This document shows positions 35,264-46,807 of a DNA stretch of 64,000 bases, one piece after another. A model generated the notes under the pieces. The model ran no database searches. It was not told the origin of the DNA and saw nothing but the letters and a program-made list of their open reading frames with translations. The stretch is taken from positions 21,925 through 85,924 of the forward strand of contig FWCC01000100.1 of the NCBI GenBank assembly GCA_900169235.1, given 5' to 3'. The stretch is from Zarea fungicola (taxonomy: Eukaryota; Ascomycota; Sordariomycetes; Hypocreales; Cordycipitaceae). The stretch's first letter is position 1, and every line of letters starts with the position of its first letter. The position numbers and the translations under genes are program-made.

Positions 35264-38200
35264 TTTGCCTGTTGTGTATGTGTGTGAATGTGCGAGGTGA
35301 TTGGTGGAGTGACGGAAGAGGAGGAGGATGATGGATATTGCTGTTGAAAGGAACAAAAGAGGTTAACAAATAAGCGTAGCGGGAGAATTGGACAAGTGGC
35401 TATGATCAAAGAAAAGAAACTGGATTGAAAGAGAGGGAGAGAGAGAGCCGAGGACGGGTAAATATACATTTTCTTGACGCTCTTTGCTGATTTGTGAGGT
35501 CTGGGGTGAGCAGAAAGTGAGGCCCGGGAACGGAGGGGCGTGGTTGAGACCATGGAGGGGGCGTGTGCATTGCTGGTGGCAGTTGGCGCTGGCCTGGGCC
35601 GGTCGCAGCAAGAAGTTAGCGATTAACAGCACCGACAGGCCCGCGCTACAGTGGCCGGCAGCAACTGGGGCGGGCCAGTGGACGCTAAAATCTGGGTCCC
35701 CTTTTGGGGCTCTCAGAGGGGCGATTAGTGGGCGGCGCCCGGCGCATGGGCATGTACCGGGCTACGACAGACACTGGGGGGCGAGACAATGGGGTTGCGG
35801 ACCAGCCGGGCGCCAAAGCCTTTTTTTCCCTGCTTTGGTTGCAATTTTTTGGTCATAGCCCATCTTCAAGAGGGTGGTGTAGAGGGATTGTTTCTTCCCC
35901 AAGACTGGCAGCCACTACGAGGAGTAGGAGTCTAAAGGGATTGCGAATCAGTTGAGTCCACTGTAGTGGAAAAGGAAGCTTAGACTGACGGCAACTGCCA
36001 TGCTGTTATAGCGGACGGAACTGCGGCATCTGCCATGGCGGAAGAGAAATTCAGTATGATCGGAGGCTGGAATATCTGCAATGATGCCAGAACTTTGATG
36101 AGAAAGTCATATGGCCCATTATAAAACAGTCAAAACATTTGTGCAAGGATATTATTGTTGGCTGAGGAATGCGTAGTTCTGCTTGGAGAGCTGAATGCAG
36201 CAACAGCACCATTATAGGACCATTTGGCCCGCCAGGTTAGGCTGGCTCAGCCACTGTTTGGTGAGTGTGTGTACCGAGCAATAGATCTGGAGACTCCTAC
36301 CTCGTATGCACCGCGTGCAGAAAAGGAAGAGACTCACGGCGGGGGAATACGAAAGAGAACAGCACGACACAGCCCTCTCTTCAACTCCGCGTGTTATTAA
36401 CCTACCAGTAGCCTTGGGTGACTCGTTCGAGCAGGGGGGTTGGTGGGCGTAGATCTGGCCACCCCTACTAAAGCATTGACTTATATACCTTAGTACAGTG
36501 GTTAGGTAAGTAGTTAGTTGCTCGCCACCGCCTTGTCCTGGGCACAATATTTTTTTTTGGCGGGAAGACAGCTCTCTTGGCACTGTCGGTCGGCACTCAC
36601 CCACTGCGTGCAGCTGAGACAAGCTACAAAAAGTGTTTCATTTTTTTATCAGCACTCGCCGCACAAGATAAAAAGAAAATAGGACATGTGATAAGTAGAG
36701 TTTATTAGAAAGCGTCCAACTGAGATGTCTATTACTTTTCTCAAAAGCAGCCCAAAGCAATTAAAATTAAACTGGAACGAAGGGCATTGAAACTGGGCTC
36801 TCCAAGGCTCTGGTAGCGCCACCGGGCTGCATCCAAAGTTCCTAACCCAGCACGACTGTCAGCCCCTCCGAGTTGGTTTGTATTTTCTTGAAATGGATGG
36901 CAGGGGCAATTGGATAGGTATTTTAGCTTTATTATGCACACCGATGCCGCTTCATAAAACGTGGCCCGCTGATGCACTCCAAGCTGTTTGGTGACCTTGG
37001 CGAAGTCTATCCGACTAGGGTAATTACCTGAGGCAGAGGGCTGGTCGGCTTATTTATTACTCTTTCTTAGTAGTGACCTCGAAATTTCTCACGCTGGGTC
37101 AGCTGGCCAATGCTGATGAGACTGGTATGAACTCGGCGTCCAGCGCACAAAGGTTTGTGGTTGGGAGATGGCGGGGGCATTACCAGTTCGCGGGGCAAAG
37201 GATTAATATCAGGTGGAAATGGCCATGTACTATCTGGGATTGCATGGATCAGCCTCGGAAACGTGTATACATTGGGGTAAGGTTAGAGGCGGAGGTCAGC
37301 ATCTTGCCTAGGTTGACAGCAGCAAGCAAGCAACCAGCTGGGAAAGGAGATTGTGGTATGGTGGCCTGCAAATTGTCAGAGACTCAAGTCGGGTAGCTAA
37401 TTGCCGGCTCGAGAAGGAAGACGAATGCCCACTCCTCCTTCGCAAAGAGCTTCCTGGTTGGTTCAACACTACCTCATCGCGTATGTGCCGATATGGCTTT
37501 TTCGAAATCGCCAGTTGGGTATGGCTCATACAAGGTTTAAAGAGTTGAACGAATTCGGGTAGTCGCTGCTAATTATGGCAACCAGCTAATTATGGCGGCT
37601 GCGGTAGTGCAAAAGCCTTGTTCATTCCTTGGTTATTTCGACTCCTTGTCATGGTGCTAGTACTTTCAAGTGTGCCACTACTTTCGCCCCAAAGAGAAGG
37701 AAGCAAGCTTCAATATCTTATAAGCGTGGCTTCTTTTTCGGTACCGTTAATTATGGACATTGTCCTTGTGCCAACTTACGTTTTGGTCGGTGCGGCAAGA
37801 TGTGGCGCCTACCTGTCTGGGGCCTAGCGCCATTCTGGGGCCTTGCCCCCCAGGCCATAGTTCCTACGGCAGGTCCGGTCCCTATAAACGGTGCCTTCCC
37901 TTCTGGAAACGGTTGAGACAAGGCACCAAAAACGGCAGCCCACACAACTCGCTTCGTCCCTTCTCCTCCTCCACCACACGTTTGGCCCCATCGTGACCTG
38001 CCGCCGTGCTGCACATCGTGGGGTCAAACTTAGAAGGGCCGTTTTACGCTTCGCCCTGCCGAGATCTGTGATCCGTTCCATGCGACTCTAATTTATTTCG
38101 CCACACCCTAGCTGAACGGGCTTTCAAAAGAGACCAAACACCAGCCAAGCGGTGCAAAAGAACGTTTTCAGAGAGATCAGAGACCCGCTATGGATACTAT

Positions 38201-40760
38201 GACACGGAGTATCGTGACTTTGCGGAATTGGCACGGTCGCGATTTATTACTGCGCCCATTGCTGCCATCTGCGACGTTGAAGATTGATGATGCATGCACG
38301 CCTACCCCAGCTTTTCCTACCACGCTGTCGTAGAACACAGCCACGACCCAACGCTGCACTATTCAAACAACGCATCAACCTCAACAACAGTTTGACCAAA
38401 GGCGAATAAAACAAACCTATAATGGACTACATGACTTTCCTACGCAGGTGGTAAAGATCGACACCATGCGCCAGCAGCGATCGCCACATGAGTGCAAACG
38501 CTTCCCATGACGGCTGACGCTGTGTAACAAACTACGAATTCCGCAAACCGTGCGTAAGCTTCAGGTAACAAGACGGCATATGTAAAATATGTTGCCCAGC
38601 ACCACAGTATTCAACATCAACACCGTTTGTCGGGCAGCTGGTGTGGCTCGCGTTATCGCGCCATGCCAGCACCCATCAGGCAATTTTGGCCACCGAGCCT
38701 GCATCGCTGCACACCAATTTACTACTGCATCTTATGTAGCACTCCATCTCTAGAACGAAATTTGTATACTCCAACTTACGTCTCGGGATAGTCGTACGTA
38801 CAGAAGTGGCTACTCGGAGCCAGCCAGCTGACCGCCGATACATTTATTTTTATTCAACAAAAGTTGTGAGAAGTCCGCGCCTGCCGACCCGTCCAGACCG
38901 TCAGACTTCACACACCCACTCCAACAACCAAGCCATCACAGGCAGACCCTAGCACTGTCACAAAAAAAAAGCAGTAGCCTCGTACCGGATGGGTGGTCTT
39001 CCATCCGTGTCCCGCGTGTCGAACCACCACCACCTGCGAGCTGTAAATGAAACCAAAATCCGACGCAGAGCTTAGGGCGTGTACCTACGAGCTCCCCACA
39101 AAATACACTGTCCTTGCTTCCAGAAATTTTCTCTTCCCAAGTCGAGCCCCGAGATAGATCCCAATTGGCGTCCCCTCACCCCCTTTATTAGCTCCAATCC
39201 ACTAGTTAGTTAAACGCCGAGAAAATGGGAGTGAGAATTGTTCAGCACGCAGCTGAAAACTTTTCCTTCGCTTCGTTAAAGGTGGGCGAAGTGGTGCCTT
39301 TTCTGGTTCAACTACCAGGCAACCACATTTCTCAACCTCTGTATGGACAGCTTCTTGTTTCCACACCGCAGAGGCTTCCACACGCCAGAAAAAGAAGCGT
39401 CCGGCATCGCAGTCTGTGCTGGTGGAATGATGCACAGCACGTAATAACCAACTCTCCACTGATTAAGTCGACTACGTGGCTGGCTCGAGTTGTTGCTTCG
39501 GGTGGCCTGTCAGGAGTTGCCGCCACTTTGAGTCAGCAAACTCAACCCGACACAAGCAAAAAGACCTTGCAAGTAATTCACTTAAGTCGATCCCTGCCAA
39601 TCTAAAGCAACCCGCGTGACCTATTTATCCATGCTCAGGCCAGGTTCATATGAGACGGCAGACAAACGAAACTCCATTCCGGTACCGAAGGCCACCCTGC
39701 CGCGACTAGTGGTAGAAATAATAGTCATAATTCCGTCTCAACAAAGGCAAAATGGCAAGACAAAGGACCTGACCTGGGGATGCTGGCAGGGGTGTCGGTC
39801 GCCAGAATCCTTGTCAAACCCCATTCCCATATTGAGATTCAAATGTGGCGGCGGGGAGCTAGTTCCGGCACTAAAATAGTTGAAGACGGACGCAAACGCC
39901 ACAGTCGAGAGGAGTATCCTGCCCTGTGTTTGGAAATTACAGCTGGGATCAGTCTTGTATTGTCCAATGACGGAGACAACGTGGGCTGGCCTGTGTGTTT
40001 ACCCCAGGCGTTTGTGCGAGTTTTTGCAATATTAAATGACGGAGAAATGTGCAAATAACATGAGTCTCATAAAATATTTCCCCGCGCGGACCGTGTATTT
40101 TGCGTCTCTCACCGTCTTGTCTACTGGTAGGTTGAATTGCCCATGTATCAGTCAGTCCCTTGTCTGATCTTTCTTAAATCTGCGAAGGTTAATTGGAAGA
40201 CAACAGACCTTTTCCCCGCTTATGCTTTTAGACATTAAAATGTTCACTCTCTAAAGTCGTTACTTTCCTATTGCTAAATGTGACATGGCCAGGCTGATGG
40301 GCCCTGAGGGCCTCACCATTACATGCAACTCTAGCTGTTACTGGCGGCCTGAGGTCATATTTAGTGTGAGCTTTTTCTGTGGTAACGTGTTTAGCAAATG
40401 CAGGTAGTTAATTCCGGACATCACAGTAACAAATTTAATCTTGTTCAAGAATCAGTAGGTATACTCGTACATTTACTTAGGTGCCCTCCAATCCCATCAT
40501 CCAATACCGCCAGCGAAGAACAAAAAACGACTCTTGGTTTTCATCTCCTATGTGAAACTTTTTTTTTTTTATCTTCAACTGCCAAAAACTGGATCGGTGC
40601 ATAAACGTTGCACGAAAAAAACAAAAACAAAAACAAAACGGAGACAAGCAGCGATTAAAGGGAACAGAACCAAAAAAAATCAAGCAGATACCACACTCCT
40701 AAATACGCCATTACATTTGCTTATTTCCATCTGCGTAGGTCCTCATCTTGAGAAGCATCT
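35264..40760. other. 5.5-kb gene-poor region
   Basis: No gene could be supported on either strand. The first 300 bases hold the promoter and leader of the SDR gene, with a GA-rich run near 35428-35450. A TAGGTAAGTAGTTAGTTG word at about 36503-36520 resembles the inverted repeat at 28844. GCTAATTATGGC is duplicated at 37568-37579 and 37585-37596. The frame at 39225-39605 has an ATG with a purine-rich leader but no recognisable family. The end (40560-40760) is rich in A and T tracts and probably belongs to the RSC9 3' UTR. Confidence 0.45.
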
Positions 40761-43676
40761 TCATTCATCGTCCTCGTCACGGATTTCAATCTCGACCTGG
40801 ATCAAGTCAAGTAATGAGGCAATATAAGGGCTCTGTGATTCAAATTTTGTCAGTGGTGATTTTTCTTCTATCGTATAGAAAGATGTATTGTCAGGGAGGG
40901 CAAGCCGGGAACTTACCAGAGGTCTGTTCTCAGCCAAAATCTCAAAGAGGCGAGGCATGAATGCGCGGAAGACTCGCTCGTTCCAGCCGCCCTTTTCATT
41001 CCTGCTCAGTTGGAGCTTGACGAGTTCTTCCTCCGCCTCCGTCTTGACAATGTTACGCGCAATGTTACGTAGTACGAGGACGGCGCTGAGCGGAATGCCG
41101 GCGGCTTGCGGGGCGGCCTGCGGGTTGCGTTCGTCGCGCACCGTCATCGTCTCTTCGTAAGTCACAGGGAGCGTCCTTGCAGGCACAATCCAGTTTCGAG
41201 GCGGTGCGGCAACGGCAGCGGCGGCTACGCCGTCGGCACCCGCACTACTCTTGTACTTGGACATGGCAGCAGTGATGTGCGTTGTGATGTGGCGCGCAAA
41301 GTCGCGGAGGGGCATCTTGACAGGTCTGGTGTATTTGTTACACTCGCCCCAGGTGCAAGTAAACGCCTTTTCGATATTCTCGTACTGCTGGTCCTCGTTG
41401 CTGGCAGCACCCAAATGCGTCGCCAAGATGTGCTGCCACATCTCCTCTGCCCTGAGGAAAAAGTGGCCGCACTTTTCATTGCGCCGCGCTGCGTCGTTAG
41501 CCCAGAGACAGCGTCCATATTCCTTTCCATCAATGTCCAGCGGGTTGGGGCGTGCACGGATGCCGTGAATGATGAATTTTTGCGCTCCATTCTCAGGCTC
41601 TCGCCGCACCTGTGCATTGGAGCCCTTGTACACGGCCGTACTGTTGCGGATAAAGTCAGCCGGCGTAATCATTTGCTGCTGGATGTTCTTGAGGGGCACA
41701 GAAAAGGCACTCTGGTATGCTTGCCAGGCCGCAAGTTGGGTGACAAAGGAGGAGCTGTCCTCCTCGAAAAAAGACTTGACCCATTGGTGCACACGGTCGG
41801 GTTCGTCTAGCTTGAGCATCTCCTCGAGAAGATCGCCGGGCATTGGCGCAACTTCGTCCCTGGAGGGCAGTCGCTGCTCTGGTGCTAGGACAAGATCGTA
41901 TTGGAGTTTACGGGCTCCATGTGCCAAAAGGCGCACAAGCTGATCTACCAAGGCCTCCGGGTGTGTCGATCGCATCAGATTTTCTAGGTTGGGGACTACT
42001 GCGGTGTATTGGTACAAGAAGTCGAGGCAAGCATCGATGAGTTCGTCGTCGTTCAATAACAGCCAGCTTGTGATGCGTTGCAGGACATCACCCGGCACCT
42101 CTCTCAGCTGGTTGGTGGCGTCCAGGTTCATGGAGATTCGGCCGAGTGCTCTCAGGGCGCTGAGAATTGTGCCACGGTCATCCGAATCCATTTGAGTCAG
42201 GAGAGATTTGTACAGTGGATCGTCTGCATCCAGCACCATATATGAGGTTATTTGTTCAGCAATGTCGAGGGCCATGTGCTTAATCTCAATCAGTGAATCC
42301 TTCTCGGGCAGATGCAAGATAATACAAATAAGATCTTTGACAGGAGGAAACTCGGACATGTTGTGCGCATTCTCTGATAGGGTGACCATGTTGCGTATTG
42401 TCAGAACTGCTTCAGTGATGAGTACCATTCTGTCGAAATACTCTCCGGTTTGCAGAATATCGGGTGTACTCCTCTCCACCAGATTTCCGATTCTTTCCAA
42501 AATGTCGGGGGTTCCGTAGTTGCCATCCAGAACACCAATTTCCTGGGAGTCTTCATCGAGGTCCCATGACACTTTCCAGTTCACGTAATAGAAAAGGCTT
42601 CCAATTTCGAGAGCCTTCTCAGCCAGACCCTCAGCGAGGCCGGGGAAGGAATCAAATTTGTACTTGTCGCCCCGTTCAAAGGAAATTTTAACAAGATGGT
42701 TGAGCGCAAACGCTTGCTCAGTGGGGATTTGAGATCTTAGAGAATTGAGGCAGCGGGTGTAGATATTCGGGCCGTCAAAGCCAGTTCCAGGGAGCATGGG
42801 CTGACGAGGTTCTGGCGCAGGGCGATATGACAGTCTGGTTCTCGGGAATTCACTTGGCGCATTGCTTGGAGTTGCAACGGCCCTCAGTTGCATCGGCTTT
42901 ACGTGTCGCGGCTGGTATGCGGTGACGGAAGTCGATGTATTTTCTGGTTTTGATGGGTGGTGTGCAATAGAGGGCCCACGAGCACCGTGATGCAGGCTTG
43001 CTGGCCCTTGCATACTATGGTGTCCTTGGCTGGCTTGTGGCGGAGTGGCTGCTGCATGTTGGCTGGAGGCCTGTCGGGTAACGCGACTTGGGCCTGTGTC
43101 AGGCTGGAAGATGACTCTCTGTGTCGGCGCTTCTCTCAGTCCGCGTGAGGCGCGAGCGCTCGAAACAGCTTCAGGTGCCGGACGCTCGCGCACCGGGGTG
43201 CCGTCATCTCCAGATGCCGCCGAGTCGTTACCGGCTACATTGCTATCCCGCTTGCCTCGGAAGTTGTCTCTTGTCCTTGTCAAAAGACCAGCGCCCTTGG
43301 CGGTAACATCTTCGAGAATCTCCTTTGGGGGAGGTTCCTGTCCGTGGATTGTCTTGATTTCATATGCTGCCAAGTTCTTGTAGAATTTTTCCTTGAGCGC
43401 AAAAGCTGTCGACGCTTCGTTATTGGAGAAGAGACCGAGCTCAGCTGCCATGCGACGCCAAGCCAGCTTTTCTTCTGATACCTTGTCATACCCGCCGCTA
43501 GCGACCAGGTGGTTGAATACCTTGTAGAGATCGAGATGGATTAGGCCGACTTTTGGTTCAGGGTCGAGGACGGTGCCACGTTTGTTATGGAAATCCTTCA
43601 GCTTCTCCATGAACTCTTCATATTCCGGTGTACGGTCGATGGTGTGAGGCGCAACCTCTTCGCTGGGAGACGCCAT
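40761..43676 (-). CDS. RSC9: RSC chromatin-remodelling complex subunit, ARID domain
   Basis: Two exons, 43676-40917 and 40832-40761; 943 residues. The N-terminal ARID DNA-binding domain is at about 14-115 (EYEEFMEKLKDFHNKRGT, DLYKVFNHLVASGGYDKV, WRRMAAELGL). A disordered Pro/Ser/Arg region follows to about 280, then an alpha-helical armadillo-like body. Near 700-830 a paired Cys/His stretch (CTWGEC, then HITTH) looks like a C2H2 finger, as in the animal relative ARID2. Rsc9 belongs to the RSC/PBAF remodeller and acts at promoters, including stress genes. The last intron (GTAAGT, CACTGAC branch, CACAG) has 84 nt, no in-frame stop and would add 28 residues if kept; I treat it as an intron because its borders are consensus and NRPL-SPYIASLLDL reads as one helix. 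Confidence 0.9.
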   Translation of the reverse strand: MASPSEEVAPHTIDRTPEYEEFMEKLKDFHNKRGTVLDPEPKVGLIHLDLYKVFNHLVASGGYDKVSEEKLAWRRMAAELGLFSNNEASTAFALKEKFYKNLAAYEIKTIHGQEPPPKEILEDVTAKGAGLLTRTRDNFRGKRDSNVAGNDSAASGDDGTPVRERPAPEAVSSARASRGLREAPTQRVIFQPDTGPSRVTRQASSQHAAATPPQASQGHHSMQGPASLHHGARGPSIAHHPSKPENTSTSVTAYQPRHVKPMQLRAVATPSNAPSEFPRTRLSYRPAPEPRQPMLPGTGFDGPNIYTRCLNSLRSQIPTEQAFALNHLVKISFERGDKYKFDSFPGLAEGLAEKALEIGSLFYYVNWKVSWDLDEDSQEIGVLDGNYGTPDILERIGNLVERSTPDILQTGEYFDRMVLITEAVLTIRNMVTLSENAHNMSEFPPVKDLICIILHLPEKDSLIEIKHMALDIAEQITSYMVLDADDPLYKSLLTQMDSDDRGTILSALRALGRISMNLDATNQLREVPGDVLQRITSWLLLNDDELIDACLDFLYQYTAVVPNLENLMRSTHPEALVDQLVRLLAHGARKLQYDLVLAPEQRLPSRDEVAPMPGDLLEEMLKLDEPDRVHQWVKSFFEEDSSSFVTQLAAWQAYQSAFSVPLKNIQQQMITPADFIRNSTAVYKGSNAQVRREPENGAQKFIIHGIRARPNPLDIDGKEYGRCLWANDAARRNEKCGHFFLRAEEMWQHILATHLGAASNEDQQYENIEKAFTCTWGECNKYTRPVKMPLRDFARHITTHITAAMSKYKSSAGADGVAAAAVAAPPRNWIVPARTLPVTYEETMTVRDERNPQAAPQAAGIPLSAVLVLRNIARNIVKTEAEEELVKLQLSRNEKGGWNERVFRAFMPRLFEILAENRPLVSSRLALPDNTSFYTIEEKSPLTKFESQSPYIASLLDLIQVEIEIRDEDDE

Positions 43677-44146
43677 CTCGTCGGTCTGTCAGCCCGAAGG
43701 GAGCTTCCAGAAAAATCTAGGCCAGGCTGTTCCTTCAAGGGCAGTCCCTAGGTAGTTGGCGAAGGCAATTGAGATCTCGGTATCGGTAGCTATTTGCCTT
43801 TGCAGTCGAGATAGTTTTGGAGGGCTTGCGCGCCAATCGCGATTGAGCGCTGTTCGACTGTCGATGTTGCAGGGTGTGCCGTCGTCAACGGGCGCATCGC
43901 TAGCTCGAAAATTGGCAGGGAGACGTGTTGCGCGACCGCGACAAAAAACGGGCTGCGCTGCCAGGTACTTATCGACACGTGACCCAGCTCAACCAATCGG
44001 CAGCTTTACCGATGGTCAGCCAAGATGAGCAGGAGCGAACAGCAATTATCCGGTGTGCGTTTGCATCGTCCAGATGAGGAGGCGGGGGGGAATGGTGTAT
44101 TGTCACATTTGATCTGTAAAAAATACATTTTTTATTTGAAGGCTTC
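43677..44146. promoter_or_regulatory. divergent promoter between RSC9 and the REC114-like gene
   Basis: 470 bp between two divergent start codons. No TATA box or known site recognised with confidence. Confidence 0.4.
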
Positions 44147-46101
44147 ATGTGCCATGAAATGATGGCGCATCCGTCATCACCAGTCTCTCGAGTGCCACTT
44201 AAGCGTCTGGAACTCAAAACTGTTGCGTTCAACAAAGTGTTCATAGCAAACCAGAATGCAGGGCGACTGTCTCTTACGCTGCAACAACAGAATATGGCCA
44301 ATGTGACTCAAAAAAACTTGATCCTGGTTATCTACAATGACGAGAAACCACTTGCAAGTTTCAATAGACTTGCTCCAGGCTTCCGCTAACCGCATAATAG
44401 ATCACCGTGCGATTAAGTGACGTTTTGCGAAATTCCGAGGCTGCAGCTAATATTATCTCAACAAATATAGCCTCACTAGCCATGGTTTTCGATATACGAA
44501 ATCCAAAATACACAATCACCGCGTACTTTGATGATATCCAGGATTTCCATCCCGCTGTCTATCTACTTGAGAGAACTGGCTTTCAGATAAGCGCCACTCT
44601 ACAACCACCCACCGGCAGCATCAGTCAGACCGTAGCTAGAATAGGCTCGGGAAATATTGCGCCGATAAGATTATCCTCAATCACACCGTTCCAATCCCAA
44701 AGCCAGCCCGAGCTGTACCCGACGCAAAACTCAAGTTTCGGAAACTCCAATGCCCACGTGGTCTCAGATAGTCAGTCGCTTCAGAGGACTGGGTCCATGC
44801 CATTCCATCCTTTTTATAGTGCGTATTCGCCATTCCCAATGCCAGCTATTCAGGGAGAACTGAATCCTTACAAATATTTCGCGTCGCACCAAAGCACCAG
44901 CGCCAATTCTCAACTGTACAACCCGCTTCCAAGCATTGGTTTTCGTGACCAGGTTGTCCCCAGTGTTGTCCAACCAATGCCACCATGGGAGACATTGATG
45001 GCGACTCAGAAGGAGAGAACAAACCAACGTATATCTGGGGAATATGCAGTTCCTGCTCCTGAAGAGTTGACGGAAGCGACTAAGTTAAACGTTAAGCAAC
45101 TTGATGCCATCCCCTTGGCCAAAGAAGTGGATTTTAGACTATTGATGCCGCAAGCCCGCAGTCTTCCATTTCAGAACTCAGCACACAGAACAGTCGAGCA
45201 AATTGAGAGTGAGCCCCAGTTGAATACATTGAAGCGCAAGAACCTAAGCGACTCGCCCCCGTCAGCCCAACCAGCAAAAAGAAGGAGTGCAAATGAAGGG
45301 AAGACATCAGTAGAGAAGAAAAATCGACCGAAAAGCAGCCGTTATAAGGGCAAATCAGACAGTGTACCCACACATGAAAATGTACCCTTGACGGAGCGTG
45401 TACAGAGGCCGACCCCCAAAGCAGCACCCAAGATCAAAACTGCAAACGAAGCAGTGGCTTCAAAGAAACCTGCTACAAAGCGACCACAGAAGAAGGCCTT
45501 GAAGAAGGCGGCTCCGCCAAAGACATCAGTGCGAAAAGCGTCGCCCAAGAACTCTTTAACCCAGAAACCATCGACTGAGGTACAAGTGGAGAAGAATCAT
45601 GAGAAGGAGAAGCCACCGGGGTGTAAAGAAGTTGAACAGTTAAGTTCGGTATCACCTTCGAGCGAACCAAGTAATGAGCCAGCCGCATTGGACACAAAAT
45701 CGAGCAAGAAAAGAACAACCCGTTCCAGTCGAGCAAAGGTATTACCAACAACAGGCAGCTTCCACTCATTACAAGAATGCTCTGAACATCAAGCCCCTCC
45801 TCCTGCAGAAGTAATCAAGGATCGTCATCTTCAAAAAGAGATCACAAAGAGCAACTTTTTAGAGAAAGAATTTAACTCTACACTAGTAGTCGCGGAGCCC
45901 AAGATGCTGGATGCATTGAACAGGATGACGTGGGATATACTGAAGCAGTATGAGGCAGATCTCGAAAGTGGCAGGAACAGGTTTGAAGTTGCTCAGTTCT
46001 ATGTTGATAACATGTATGATACCAGATTTGCGTTCTGGTATGCCAAATTGAAGAAGCTAGGCGGACTAGACGCTCGTCACGTACGTGAGCCAGTATTCTA
46101 G
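44147..46101 (+). CDS. uncharacterised Ser/Lys-rich protein, possible meiotic recombination protein Rec114
   Basis: The main exon runs from about 44401 to 46101. The N-terminal exon begins at ATG 44147. With an intron at 44327-44400 (weak GTTATC donor, strong GCTAAC branch, AATAG acceptor) the product has 626 residues. The N-terminus alternates short beta-like strands (FNKVFIANQNAGRLSLTL, KNLIL, ITVRLSDVL, SLAMVFDI, YTITAYF), similar to the PH-like domain of Rec114, which helps form meiotic double-strand breaks with Mei4. The middle (about 200-480) is disordered and Lys/Ser/Pro-rich with AAPPKT-type basic patches. The end (WDILKQYEADLES to AKLKKLGGL) is predicted helical, as is the Rec114 C-terminus. 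The family call is an inference from layout, not from a clear motif. The exon junction is unsettled: see findings. Confidence 0.45.
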
Positions 46102-46807
46102 TCGATGTGGAGCTGGTTGTTGACTGAGAAAATGTTTTAGAAGGTGGATTTTTATATAGAAGGTTCTACCTTAAACAAGATGTGACAAGGCGAACAAATA
46201 AAACGCATTTCTCTTTCTTCTGAGGAAATGGGGCAGCCTGACACTGACAGATGACTGTTGACTGATGTGAAACTGTCCAGCACAAAGTCACAGTCCTTAG
46301 CTCGCCTCTATTTGTCTAATTTTGCTGAATATCGATCAAGAATACTCTGTGTATTTTAATAGCTGCGATTCAGTCAACAGAAGGTGCCATAGGAGAGACC
46401 CGCCTACAGACTCTTTCTCTGTCCTTTCCCTAAAGCTGATGGTAGGAAGTCCCGTCAAATACCGCCAATTACCCCAGCCTGTGGCTGAACTCCAGATTCC
46501 TTCTGCATCGAAATAGGCTTTTCCAAACTACTTTTTTGAGAGGTTTAAAGCGCCACAAAATCACGAGATACAAGATATTTGCTCATCGATATCCGTCTTT
46601 TCGCCAAAGGGGTATATAAAGAGTGCGATCCCCGTCTTCAGATATTTCCTTCAGATCAAAAATCAAAAATTCAGCACGTTGCATCATACAACAAACCAAA
46701 ACAAACCAAAACAAAGAAAATTCCAAGCTGTTGCTTTAACCAACTCTCGACATCCAAGATCCAACGCTTATTACTTGCCAAATCCACGAAGGCCCAAACA
46801 TATCACC
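46102..46807 (+). promoter_or_regulatory. promoter and leader of the orphan gene at 46808
   Basis: 706 bp. A strong TATA box, TATATAAA, lies at 46613-46620. It is followed by an A/C-rich, G-poor leader with ACAAACCAAA repeats (about 46687-46712) leading to CACCATGG at the start codon. This layout is typical of highly expressed fungal genes. The first 150 bases are the 3' region of the upstream gene. Confidence 0.6.

Noticed and set aside
37629..37916. Cys-containing + frame (VNYGHCPCANLRFGRCGKMWR) resembling a zinc knuckle
   Set aside because: No ATG at the start, no retroelement context and poor spacing for a CCHC knuckle.
39225..39605. 126-codon + frame beginning MGVRIVQHAAENFSF
   Set aside because: Has an ATG but no recognisable family, no promoter element and no splice evidence; kept only as a note in the gap entry.
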